64,000 nt of DNA, from positions 744,001 to 808,000 of the forward strand of contig JAIXMP010000005.1 of the NCBI GenBank assembly GCA_025677815.1. The letters are read 5' to 3'. Both the position numbers and the translations under genes were made by a program. Origin of the DNA: Phascolomyces articulosus. Its lineage: Eukaryota; Mucoromycota; Mucoromycetes; Mucorales; Lichtheimiaceae. The notes under the pieces are model-generated. The model did not search any database. It was not told the DNA's origin and was given only the letters and a program-made list of their open reading frames with translations. This document shows positions 48,502-61,012 of this stretch, piece after piece (the stretch's first letter is position 1; every line of letters starts with the position of its first letter).

Positions 48502-50057
48502 AGTGTGATATAAGAGACAATATAAAATCAACATGTACTGTAAATTACTTTTTATGGGAACTGAATATTTAAATATTTGAAAGGTACGGTCAAAGTTAAA
48601 TAATGAGGATTAATTTTTATTGGACGGAAAAAAATTTGTGCGAAATCTTTAAATTTGAATATTCAGCCAACTTTGACTGTGTGGCATATCTACGTATCCA
48701 TACTTCTTCTCATATATTATCACCGATACTACTACATCATGTTATCACAAATAATAAATAATAATATAAATAAATAATATCAGTTGCCTCACATAATCCT
48801 CATTCCAATAATAATACAATAACACAATAATATAATAATGATCCTGGTATAATAATATCCTATATACAATAATTATCAAATAATACACAAATACTACCAT
48901 ACCTTCTCATTGTACGAGTAAGAGTGCAAAAGTAATAACAATCATCCAATGAATAATGGTCAACAAATATATATATATGTACAACAAATATAATTATATC
49001 TCATCATGTCATGTTATATCACCATGAATACTACCTGTAATATATATCCGTTACATCAAACAAATGTAATAATAACAAACTACCATGATCAACGATTAAG
49101 TGGCATGGATAAGAAAACATATAAATACTGTACTTGTAAAACTAGAATATAATTATCTTTATTATCATCTTTATCATTATAATAAATCTATATCGATTCT
49201 CACAAGACTTCTCCTGTCTCTATCTCTCTTTGTCATTAATTCTATCGTCAATTCTTATCCATACCACAGACTGGGGCTAATATATTATATTGTAGATGTA
49301 AAACGCAAAAAAAATCATATAATATTTACATATTCTTGGAAGTGAAAATATACCTCGAGGTTAAAATATCAGAACAAGAATGATGATTCATCATTTAATA
49401 GATATAAAATATAATAATAATAATAATGAAGATAGATTATATGTATGAATATATAAAAGAAAAAAAAAACATCCCCTTTATATAAAAAAATGAAAAAGGG
49501 AATCCTAAAATGATTTGACATATTATCTGGCGGGCAAACAAAGGTTCAGGGTAAAGATATATAAATATTATATTTGCGTTGAATGATATTTTATGCAAGA
49601 TTATTTATCATTTGTGACTATTTAAATCTTGGATTAACGACGCCATAGGAATGAAGCATAATTTCACGTCATGCGAAGACCTGTAAAGTCCGCATGCTTT
49701 CCTTACGTCGACTTGCATCTCCTTTTTTTTTCCCCCAAAATTCAAAATTACAAAATTTCCAAAAAGGAAAATCACTATGGGGGAGAAAGACCCCCTTTTA
49801 GGTAAAAATCCGGTTTCCCTTACTTTTGGGGAAAAGTCTAATAGGTCTGTGCGTCTCTCATTGGTCTTAGATGGCTCGTGCATGCCAAACCTTTTTGATT
49901 TCATATAAATACCCAGGCCTTTTTGTTTATGACAAAATAATTTACTATTATTTACGTTATATCCATTCTTCACGGTTAAAACATTATAGTGATTATAGGC
50001 ATTTACTCGACCAGGCAATTTTTACTTCTTCCGATGCTGCTGATACCAAAACATTCA
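48502..50057. other. Intergenic; outer part of the Harbinger element, then AT-rich
   Basis: At 48561-48680 two inverted repeats (CTGAATATT/GAATATTCAG and GGTCAAAGTT/AACTTTGAC) face each other and may be sub-terminal repeats of the Harbinger element; no matching left end was found. 48700-49560 is extremely AT-rich (TAATAATA tracts) with no gene. 49600-50057 should hold the promoter of the first zinc-finger gene. Confidence 0.45.
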
Positions 50058-51490
50058 ATGTTGACAAATCAACCAGGAACCATTGGTGATGTACAATCTG
50101 ATTATAGGTAAGGCAGATGAGAGGAAGTTAATTGTGAATTTCTTATAGTAATTTTCTGTTTTGCATCATCATTTTAGTTCTCTTTGGGGAAACTCACTTG
50201 GATATGATAATGGTGCGGCTTTGGTTTCTGCAGAAAACGCAAAACCCTTCTCTGGTTTTCCAAACTCTCTAAATGATGGGGGTTTCGATTCACTATTAAC
50301 ATCTTATAATAATCGAGTTTCCTGTATTGATATTACAGCAGCAACCGCTGGAACTTTTGTTGATACTCATCAGCAACAAGGTATTCTTTCCTATTTTTTT
50401 TTATTATATCCTAGTATCATCATTTAGCTATTCAGCATTTATTATACATAAAAATCTCATATATATACCCATATTTGTAATTTGTACAAATCGGTAATAT
50501 TATATGCATTTTTTTTCAGGATTGGCATCACTGTCTGGAAATCAATACCAGACCACGGATGTTTTTTACAACAACAAAGACAATAATGAAGATCATATTT
50601 CTCGAAATTCAAATTCTGCCATTTCAACAATGACATATTATCATTACCCTTCTAGCCAACAACAACAACAGCAACACCAACAAAATTTTTTACCCACAGA
50701 ACTTTCGCTAGCCATACCAGGTGTTAACCAACATTCATCACCATACAAATATCCCACTCCTCCGCCAGAATGCTGCAATGAGAGGATGTCGAGTGTCTCC
50801 GCTAATAATACTACGGATTTCATGGTTGAAGCAGATCAAAGTACCATTACTTATCCTGGATCCTTCTTCACAAATCAAGACCAAACAGAGATGACTTATT
50901 CCCATATGAATTTATCATTATTACCAGTGGATCAAAATCAAGTTTACTCCATTGTTCAGCAAACCGTTAGCGGAAGTGCATCACCAGTAACACAGGGGGA
51001 AACTCTTGACGAAACCGACGAGGAAAGAGTGTCTTCACCCAGAACACGACAGAAACGAAAATGTTTTTTTGAAGGATGTTCTCATGAGTGCTCAAAAAAT
51101 TGTGATCTCGTTTGGAGGCACATATTCCAAGTTCACTGTGAAGGTCGATATGAATTCAAATGCTACATGCATATGAACAAAAAAGAAAATGACATGATAC
51201 GATCTGCTAGTCGATTGGATACAGTCATGGAACATCTTAACGGATGTTGGATAAAATATTGCGATCGAAAGGATAGTCAGGCCGATATTCAACTAGAAAT
51301 CGATGAAAACGGGGATAAAATTTATCCAGAACTTGACGACATTATGTTTGATATATATGAACCGCTTATCTTTCAATGTAAATTCAAACAAAATGGTCAA
51401 GAATGTCAATATATCGAATACGGAAAAAATGAATTTTATAACCATTTATTTACCCATGCTCCAAGGATCGAGATGACAGAACAACAATAA
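50058..51490 (+). CDS. C2H2-like zinc-finger protein, cluster member 1
   Basis: Three exons (50058-50107, 50178-50380, 50520-51490) give 407 aa. The N-terminal two thirds are polar and low-complexity (a Q-rich tract SSQQQQQQHQQ, then S/T/P-rich), as in activation regions. A basic stretch RTRQKRK leads into finger 1: C266, C271, H285, H290 (C-x4-C-x13-H-x4-H, within CFFEGCSHECSKNCDLVWRH). A conserved linker SRLDTVMEHLNGCWIKYC follows, and then finger 2: C371, C380, H393, H397 (C-x8-C-x12-H-x3-H). Probably a nuclear DNA- or RNA-binding regulator, by inference from the fingers. Its 3' half is nearly the same as the broken inverted paralogue at 53086. The ATG is chosen because it gives a 50-nt exon in phase with a consensus donor. 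Confidence 0.82.
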
Positions 51491-53085
51491 CAGCATTGCA
51501 CTCTTCATAAAAACAAAAAAAAAACGATATAATATATAATACTGAAATCTATCTATACGCACAAAGCAACAACAAATGATATATTATACATACATCACCT
51601 GATGCAATTCAAAAAACAGTAGCAATATTGACATACAGCGACCCAGGATAAATATATAAAAAGATTGGGACTAGAGCTAATTTGCTCAATTTCATCCTGT
51701 ATGAATTCCAACAAAAAGGAGAAGGAATATTTATTTCATTATTATGATTTTATATGTATACTTTTTTTCCATGATTATTCAATATGTATATGCAAATTCT
51801 TTCTTTTTCTTTCCATTTGATTATGTACTAAATGCAAATTCTTTTTTTACATATTATTTTTAACCCCCAAGATTTTTTTTTTCACTTTCTGTTGCACTTA
51901 ATCAGCAATATATGTTTTTTTTATAAATCAAAAATGAGTTGTAATAAATTTTTTCTTACTTGTTTTCTCAAAGTGCAATGAGTCATTTTTTTGGCGCCAT
52001 ATCTTCAAATCATGTCATGTGACAATAAATGGTTGAAATATAACTATCTCTTTGGAATAAGGATAGGGGGTAACCATAAGAGTGCTACGTTTCAGAATAG
52101 TAAAATGATACTAGAACTGGAAGGAAGGGTACGGGGTTCCTCCCACCCACTTATTCCCATTTTTATTTATTGTTTTTGCACTTCTCCACCACCACGTATT
52201 TTTTTCTATTCCACTAAAAACCGTGTACGATTCCGTATGAAGCCTATGGTAGTAATTTTTTTTTCTCTGTAATAGATATTTTTTTAATTTTATCCCGAAG
52301 TACTTTTTTTTTTTTTTTTTTACCTTTTGCTGGATACGTGATCGTTTACGTATACGACATGTCAAAAAAAAAAGTAGTTGAAAAAAATTTTCGGTCTGCA
52401 TTAAAAAAACAAATGTTGCTGTGTAACTTGCTGCAACCACTTCTCCTTTTTCTCTCCTCTCCCAACAACCTGTCTACTTTCTTCTTCTTCTTCTGCTTCT
52501 TCTCCCTCTTCTTTTCATAATAGTGTTCATATAGTACACTTTAATACGTATGCGTCACTTACCAAAGAGAACATATATCTAGCACTACAGCTTAATTTTT
52601 TACTCTAACTCTCAATAATAATAAACCATAAGATGAGCTGTTTTCTTTTATTTATCATATCTCCTCCTCCCCCGAAAAATAAAATAAATACATCACTATA
52701 GCATTGGTTGTACTATTATTACATGAAGAGAACTGATAGCTTGTCTTATTTTTACTCAAATTCATTCATACAGTAGCCCATGATATTTTTTTCTTGTTGT
52801 TTGAGTACCAGCATCTTTGTATATATAGACTATTGAATATTGCAATTTATCCATCACAATAGTATTGATATTTATTTACATACCACAGTTGAAAGGAAAA
52901 AAAATAGAGAACAGGAGTGAATAACAAGGTACAAGTGAATAATCAAAAAAGAATAAGTATATATATATACCGGTTAAAATCTATATCAGAAGGGTGATAC
53001 TACTTGTTAGGCAGATTTATACAGAAAGAACTGGGTGAAGAAATTTTAATTTTTGGCGTGGATCTTTTTTTTTTTTTTTTTTTTG
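51491..53085. other. Intergenic spacer of the inverted zinc-finger pair
   Basis: Separates the convergent 3' ends of cluster members 1 and 2. Open frames at 51991-52520 are low-complexity and unconvincing. It contains T-runs at 52303-52321 and 53066-53084. Confidence 0.5.
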
Positions 53086-54581
53086 TTATCCTAAGGTTAC
53101 ATCGTTCTTTGGAGCATGAGTAAATAAAAGGTTATAAAATTCATTTTTTCCGTATTCGATATATTGACATTCTTGACCATTTTGTTTGAATTTACATTGA
53201 AAGATAAGCGGTTCATATATATCAAACATAATGTCGTCAAGTTCTGGATAAATTTTATCCCCGTTTTCATCGATTTCTGGTTGAATATCCTTTCGATCGC
53301 AATATTTTATCCAACATTCGTTAAGATGTTCCATGACTGTATCCAATCGACTAGCAGATCGTAACATGTCATTTTCTTTTTTGTTCATATGCATGTAGCA
53401 TTTGAATTCATATTGACCTTCACAATGAACTTGGAATATGTGCCTCCAAACGAGATCACAATTTTTTGAGCACTCATGAGAACATACTTCGAAAAAACAT
53501 TTCTTTTTTTATGTTTACCGGTGAAAGTATTTTTTTTCTTGGCTTTGGCAGTAGTTTGGACCCTTGATGATGACGCACTTTCGTCATTGACTTGCTGACC
53601 AATGGAGTGATGCTGATTTTGACCCACTGGCAAGGATGATAAATCCACGTTGGAACGAGTCACTTCCGTTTGCTTATGATCCGTAGAAGACAAGAAAGGA
53701 GGGAAAGTAGCAGTAGCAGCATCGACAGGCTTTGATACTGTCTGATTACCTAACGGTGGGGGAGAGGGATATATCCATAGTGAATGGTCAATTCCATTTG
53801 GTATGGTAACAAACATATCAGAATTTGGCACACAGTGTTGTTGCTATAAGTTTGATTACTGTTAGTCGATAAAGTTTCTAATACACCCTAATCATTATAT
53901 TTATTTAGAAAAACAACCCAAGTTAAATAACTTACCAAATTTACTGAGTCCATAGAATATTCTGGTGGTGATGGATATGCCTTAGTGGTATGCGAATTGG
54001 TGTATAGCCTAGTTGAGGATATATCTGTGCTTGGATAGCAGGTTTTCGGTAGAACGTTTTTGCAGGTATGGCAGTATTTGATCTTCTACCAAGGTTGTCA
54101 TTTGGAATATTTATAGCCTTGTATTGATTAGAAGACGAAGATATCATTGCTATATAAAAAAGGAACAATAATATTAATAACGATATTAATTTCGAGGATA
54201 GTATAAGCAAATCATGATCCATAAAAAAAACTTACCTTGTTTTTGTCGTTGGTACTGATGTGTGTCAACAGGTAATTCTAGTGCTGCAGATTTGAGATTA
54301 CTGTGTTGTATCTGTAAATTGATATTTCCAGTGTATCTGCTACATAGTATTGGGTTGAAAAGTGTTGATCCATGAAATATCGAAAGCACACAGAATAGCA
54401 TGTTAGAAGTAGATCTGGTCTTTCTTTTCATCTTTTCCCCCTTTTACCTCATTACCTATTATCATCTTGTGTTCCGTTACTAATTGTTGTTGGTTTATTT
54501 GTCAATGTAGAAATGTCCCAATTGATATCGGTAACATTAGCAAGGCCAGGATATCCTTGTCCAAAGAGATGTATAAAATCC
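53086..54581 (-). pseudogene. C2H2-like zinc-finger protein, cluster member 2, broken
   Basis: Recognisable exons, in order: 54456-54581 (HLFGQGYPGLANVTD...TQDDNR), 54236-54339, 53936 to about 54151, and 53086-53843; an initial exon with the ATG was not found. Exon 4 begins in one frame (MISSSSNQYKAINIP) and ends in another (KAYPSPPEYSMDSVNL), so it holds a frameshift. The last exon has a second shift in an A-run between GKHKKR and CFFEVCSHECSKNCDLVWRH. In finger 2 the first zinc-binding histidine is replaced (NEFYNLLFTH against NEFYNHLFTH in member 1). From the finger onward it is otherwise almost identical to member 1, apart from a four-residue deletion and a few substitutions. Confidence 0.75.
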
Positions 54582-57172
54582 CTATTTTTTTTATTGAGGC
54601 AAGTGAGCAGAACCGAATGTACACGTTTATATCGCACAGATTAAATCAGTTTGAGAGTGAAATCCTTAGCGGAGAAAGAAAAGACATTTGGATCTATCTT
54701 GGTTCATGCGAATCCCTTGATTCCTCAAATCCATATAGCAGATGTGAAGAAAATACCTTGGGGTATACAGGGCATGGTGATGGTCAATCAATACTGAAAT
54801 AAGTGTATGATATATACATATATATAGAATATAAAAATATTATTGTATTCGATATGTAAAAGAAAGAGAGAATAAAGTAAAGAAGTGACTATTGTTTTAC
54901 AAAATGAAAAAAGCAAAAATCCGCCCAGAAAAAAAAAGTAGAAAAGAAGAATTAAAGAATGGAAGGTAGAATTATATAGAGAAAAAAAAAGCAATGAAAA
55001 GGGATAATAGATTGTTTAAGGTAAACTAGCGTTTCTTGCCTCGCATCGCTACGGGTCATTCAACAGAAAATGCGTTGCAACGGGGAAATCCTCCTTGACC
55101 CCAGAGCATTCTTATTCAGTGCTGCATTATATTACATGTATAAAATCATCATGTAATAAAAAAAAAAACTTTTATTATTGTAGCAATGTTATTTCCTTTT
55201 GTGAATTTTAGCAAAAGTAGCTCGTAATTAGGAAAATCCAGTGAGCAGTTATTTCCTTTTTTGAATTTTAGTCGCAAGATGACCCGAAAAGGCATTGATT
55301 TTAACTTTTTTTTTTGCACTAGCAGCGTCTGTGAAACTATACCAAGAATAGGCTCATTTGCTCCTTGGAGTTTCCTATTCTATGAGCACATTATAATGAT
55401 ATTGGGTGAATAGGAGGAAACAAATATAATGTAAGAATTCTCAAGTGATTTCAATGAGCCATGAGGAGCTAGAATTCATAATATGAGATGCCATATCCAA
55501 CAAATGATAGCCCTGGAAAACAGAATGACATGGTGATGGTGAAAACGTACAACGATAATAAAATCAACTATCGTTGATTATTTTTTTTTTGGGGGGGGGA
55601 GAGAGGAGTGGTTTATTTTCTCCATCCTATAACCTGTTATGGATGATTTGGTACCTGGCTCTGGTTTGTTCCGTGTTTACCGCGGTCATTCGGAGAATAT
55701 GGATTTACCAAGATACGTAGAACCCAAGCTGACGAAAATTTTATTAGATTTCAGACTCGGTAAGAGCTTTGGGAAATGTATCTATATAAATATTATTAAG
55801 TCATTCATCCATCCATCCTTTTGTTACTTGTACATATTCTAAATTACTATCATTTGTTTTTATAACAATAAATTAGTATTATTTATATATATCACTACCA
55901 TGACCTGTAATATTCTTTTTTTTAAAAAAAAATTCAATTTTATATGTCATGTACAAAATTATTGACAGTAACAAGTAAAAATTAAAGTGCTTCTATGGAA
56001 TCAACTGATCAAGTGAAGTAATCAAGTGTGATATATAACTGCAATACAACATGCCACCCCACCAGTAAACTAAAAAAGGCTATTACCAGCTTCCTGTCAA
56101 CTCATTTTTTTTTCAGTTATGAACAGCCACCTGATGCTGATTGAAATTTCCTCGTTGCCATCATCCATCATATGTCTATTTTATTATCAATAAATATTTT
56201 TTTATCAGTTGACCCAAGCGTTATTCTGATCTTCTCGCTCTTTTTTTCGTCATCATCAATCAGCGTATATTTTTACACAATTTGTATAAGGTTCTTATTT
56301 TTTTATAGCGTTATAATACAAATATCATATCTTATACATATTTTTTTATTTATGTGTGCGTGCGCAATTGTATTTGTTTGAAGAATAAAATGTTGTATGA
56401 TTGTTTGTTATCGCGTAACACATCACTACACTGTGTGAAACTAGCATAATAATAAATGATAGTGTAAAGTAAACAAAAAGCGCCAGATTTATAAATCTGG
56501 CATGTTTTGCTACGTAGAAAGAATTTCCTATTTTATATTCACATATGGTATACGTGTTTAAAATTTATTTTATATACTTTTAACCATTCCAATTGTAAAG
56601 TCAAGAATATGTTCATTAAAGCCGTATACGAATTATATTTAATTGTAAACAACTCTATATATTTCAATGATGTTTCTATCTATATTATTAAATTCACTGG
56701 ATTTTCCTAATTACGAGTTACTTTTGGTCCATAAACTTTTTTTCTAAAAAAAATACATGAAACACGCCAGCAAGCTGATATTCCCCCCAAAAAAAACAAC
56801 ACCAAATTATATTGCATAAAGGGCACGGATGGCTCCCTTGGGCCATGTTATTCTTATGCGTTGTTCCATGTTTTTATTATTTGTTGTCTGAGTACTGGCG
56901 TCTTTTTATGGCTATGCAGGTGATTTACTTGTCCAATGGAGCCAGAATATTATTTTTATTGAAATAGATATATTTACATAACTTATTCTCCTTTTATTTT
57001 AACCTTTTCTTCACCTTTACAGTTTTTCATGCCAGAACATTCAGCATAAACAAAAGCAGCAGTAGCAACATTTTTTTGACTTCGTTTTTTTTTTTTTCGA
57101 AATAGCATACAAAGCTTTATTATCCTTCCTCTTTTAAATATCTTACACAATTATATGACTATACCAGTTATT
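54582..57172. other. Intergenic, possible orphan exon at 55639
   Basis: No complete gene. A short plus-strand open stretch 55639-55759 (LVPGSGLFRVYRGHSENMDL) followed by a GTAAGAGC donor could be an orphan exon. A 24-bp motif, gttatttccttttgtgaat plus tttag, occurs twice about 60 bp apart (55189 and 55249, one mismatch). Confidence 0.35.
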
Positions 57173-58843
57173 ATGAATCTCCCATGTGCTTCTATTACTA
57201 GTAATTCATATGAATCACCACAGTATACGGATTTTGCGAATTCACAATGGCAGGATCATCAGAATAATATCGATAATACAGAAAAGTAAAATTTTATTCA
57301 TCTACCTACTTTCTCCCGACTCTTATTTATTATATAATATAAATGTTTGCTTACTCGTTTCAATATTGCTTGTGTAGTTATACCAATAATGTTATTGGGA
57401 AGGAAGACTTGGTTGCTTTAAAGGACGCCTTCAGTTTTCTTACTGGGATATCATACCAGCCGACAATATTTAATTCAATCGACGAAAGGTAACAAGAAAA
57501 AAGAAAAAAAGAAAACAAACCGATTCCCCTGCTTTGATGGCTAATATTGCTCTGGATCTCTCTTCATTTCTGTAATAATAGCACAGAAGAAAATCAAAAA
57601 ATGCTTCATTATAATCAAACCCTTCCGATATATCACAATATCGATCAAGAAGAGCCACTAGAACAACAGTGTAATTTTATAATTTATTCATAATATAATA
57701 CAAATTTCTAAACATATTCGTCATGACAAACCATCTCATTTCGTTTTTTTCCTTGTAGCACCAATAAGATTATCGTCTTCCATTCCACAAGACCCATTTA
57801 CGTATCAAAATTCAATCACCATGGAACACCAACCGATTATATCCTTAGAAGCACCACAAGAATCACTACCATCGTTCGTAGAAAAACCTTTGGATATAAT
57901 GTTATCCTGTTTGGTAATTTATTTAAAACTGAATTAAAACGCACCGTATATGGTTAATGCAGGAAATTTTATCAACTAATAACTTTAATCAACATTATAA
58001 CAACAGCAATATAATACTTGGGTTTCCTCGCATGATATGCCAGATACCATACATGGAGTTAATCACTATCCATTGTCGACAGATTTCTCTACACCGCCAT
58101 TAATATTGGATGAAACACCATGCTCTTCTACTGTAGGAGATACGACCTTTGGATCAGACCAGACCAATTTTATACTCCAAACATCCGTGAACAACTATGA
58201 CAGCGCTGATAATAAATTTTTGCTCACAGACGATTACCCAAGTGATATCAGTCAAATATTATCCAAAGAACATCCAGTCATCCCAACAGCAACTGATGAC
58301 ACCCAACTTAAAAACAAATGGAGATGTTTTTATGGCACTTGCTCTGCACAATTTAACAGAAAAAATGATCTCATATGGAGACATATGATATCCAGACATT
58401 TTTGTGGTCGAATAAAATACAAGTGTTTTATGCACAACAAGGACAAGGACAAAAACAAAAAAAGAGTGGCTTCTCGGCGCGACACAGCTATAAAACATAT
58501 AACGTCATGTTGGAAAAAATTTTCCAAGGGTCAATCTGGGAATAACTTTGAATCAGCACTCAAAAGAGTACCCAAGGAAATGTACCATATATACGAACCG
58601 GAAAGCAGTTTACAATGCGGATTTCCTGATTGTCATTATATGACGGATAAAAAAGAAGAATTTGAAAAACATCTATTTTCCGTGCATGATACCAAGAATG
58701 GAAAAAACCTTAAAGAAATGTGTCCATATTGCCACCAAGAGGTAATACGATCAAGAGCAGAATCATTATTATCGCACAAGAGAAATTGTAAAAAGATGTT
58801 TGATCGGATATATAAAGTCAATAGTTTAATAGGAAGATCATGA
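57173..58843 (+). CDS. C2H2-like zinc-finger protein, cluster member 3
   Basis: Five exons (57173-57285, 57378-57488, 57582-57670, 57759-57913, 58007-58843) give 434 aa, all in phase. The exon before the finger exon ends in TTG at phase 0 and the next begins with CAA or CAG, as in members 2 and 4. Finger 1 is C263, C268, H282, H287 (same C-x4-C-x13-H-x4-H as its paralogues); the linker SRRDTAIKHITSCWKKF is basic; finger 2 is C360, C365, H378, H383. Uniquely, a third finger follows: C395, C398, H413, C417 (C2HC). The N-terminal half is S/T/N/Q-rich. Probably a nuclear regulator. The GTGTAA after exon 3 offers an alternative donor one codon phase earlier, but only the GTAATT donor keeps the S/P/Q-rich frame. 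Confidence 0.8.
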
Positions 58844-61012
58844 TGGTGTTTTTTTTTGTAAAGTATGACAATCGTAGTTTAACTTTTCTCTCACCTTGTC
58901 TTTGTAGTGTTTCAGCATTTTTTTTGTATATTTGAAATTCTAAATAATAGTAAAATATATTATTATTTAGTTAATAAAATTCGAATATTATATGCTTGTT
59001 TCGCTTGTGATATGATTACCTTGGTACTTCTTTTAATACTTGACTCATCAAAGAAGAATTTAAACTTTGTAAAACTGATCGAAATATTCAAATGTGTTCT
59101 TATTTACAATTGAAAAGGCAGACCATGTTTTTTATGTTGTGTTATGAATAAAGTTATAAATTGACAAGTCATCATTACCACTTGTTTTATATAGTACAGA
59201 ATTGCTACTAATAATTATAATAAAGACGTTTTCCTAAACTGACCTGCTTAAGTAACAGAAGGTTATTATTTAAATTATTATATGTCAATAAGATATAATA
59301 ACTTGGAAGCAGCAATCAACTTTAAGAAAACTCTTTGCGCTGTTACGACATGAGTATAAATTAATCGAAGAGATCCCAAGCATATTGAACCATATTATGT
59401 GGGAAAGGTGTATTTAAAATGCGCGTACTAAAATTATCTGGATTGGTTTGATGGCGAAGCAAGATCAATAATAACAAAAGTTAAGAAATTTGCATTGATA
59501 AATCAAGTTTTATACATAACATAAAAGATAAGAATGGTGTTATTTTCTTTGGTTCCTGGTGGAGTTATAATAAACCAAATAAAGTTATATTAAAAGCAAG
59601 TTGTACAAGACAATATTTTTTTTAGTTAATAGAAAGTGTTTTTCTATTATCCTTTTTTGGTTACTACAATAGCTACCACCTTATTTACTTTTTATTTGCG
59701 TATTATTCTTTTGTTGATTGTGTGTGTTTTCCTCAAATAAATAGAGCCAGAGTGGTTTCTGGACCACATGATGGTAAGGTTGTTTTGCATATGGCGCAAT
59801 TTTGACTATGTCTCCTTTTATTACGTGCTTTTATGGACAATCGTGATTTTTCATATATTATTATTTGGATAGTAGTACGTATGTTCTTCAAGAATCCGTT
59901 TCAGAATATCATCAACAAAGTCTCATTTTATATTATTATGTATAACTCAAGGCTTATACGTACCCTTGTAATAATACCATCTCCTCTATCTTATGTAAAA
60001 TGATGTAAAATATATTGAATGCAAGCAATACCTATCATATAAATCTATTTGTTGACAGTGGCGCCAAACAAACTATTTCACGCTTTTTTTTTGTGCACAT
60101 GAACCCTGCCAAAGTATTACTATTTTGATTGTTTTTTTTCTTTCCGAGTATCGTTCTTTGTGTAATACATACTTGTCTGTGCTAACCATCTAAATTTAGA
60201 TACAAAGCAATGGAGATACTAGAGATGTAATTCTATGTAAGTTTATTTATTTATTAATCATTTTTTAGTACTTTAAATATTCTGATAATGTTGTTGCCAT
60301 TACGCTGCAGCAGAAATGTCAGGAACCATCAAAAAATAGCAAGAAGAGTCATGGACTACATGGATGGAATAATGGGTGAAGAAAATCATCGGTTCTCATG
60401 TAATACTATTGTTTTAAAAAAAGGTTGTAGGCGAATGTTTTCTTTCGGGCGTGGGGAAGAAATTAAGAATGTGTTTCAGATTAGAAAACGGGGTCCTTTA
60501 AAAAACATGGATCCAACTAGAATTGTTTTTAATTTACTTTTGCCTTATTATCTGGCCTCTTCCGATCCCAAAATATATTAGAAGATTCTTACGTATGTGG
60601 GGAAAAAAAACAAAGGAAGTTGTATCCAGCTGAATGAAGCAGAAAAATGAGTAGAGGGGATTTCTACCTATGCAATGTCTGCACATAAAATAATACAGAC
60701 ACAAAAGTAAATATGTGTTCGCTTTCGATTACAAACGTGGTATATTCTTTCGATACAATTTTACATAAAAGTATATAATAATATAATAATAATATTTATT
60801 GTGATTCATAAAGAAACACATACAGAAATATGTATGTATCACTCAAAATACAACGATCATAATTAAAACGAGTGAGGATAAAGGAAGTAAATAGTGGGAT
60901 ATATAATAAATAACAAAAATTTATAATATATATGTATCATGAGGAAAAATATTTCTGCAAAGGCGGGGGATGGTAATGGTTGACCATAAATTTTACTATG
61001 ATATACATAGTA
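58844..61012. other. Intergenic with a possible retroelement scrap
   Basis: No gene model. Around 60045-60080 one frame reads LFVDSGAKQTISR, like the active-site loop of a retroviral-type aspartic protease, but nothing else of a retroelement is recognisable. A 97-codon open frame at 60288-60581 is basic and unrecognised. Confidence 0.3.

Noticed and set aside
54467..54802. 111-aa plus-strand open frame
   Set aside because: Antisense to the recognisable 5' exon of zinc-finger member 2 (TQDDNR exon), with no features of its own.
60045..60110. LFVDSGAKQTISR, retropepsin-like motif
   Set aside because: A single short motif with no neighbouring reverse transcriptase, integrase or long terminal repeats; not enough to call a retrotransposon.
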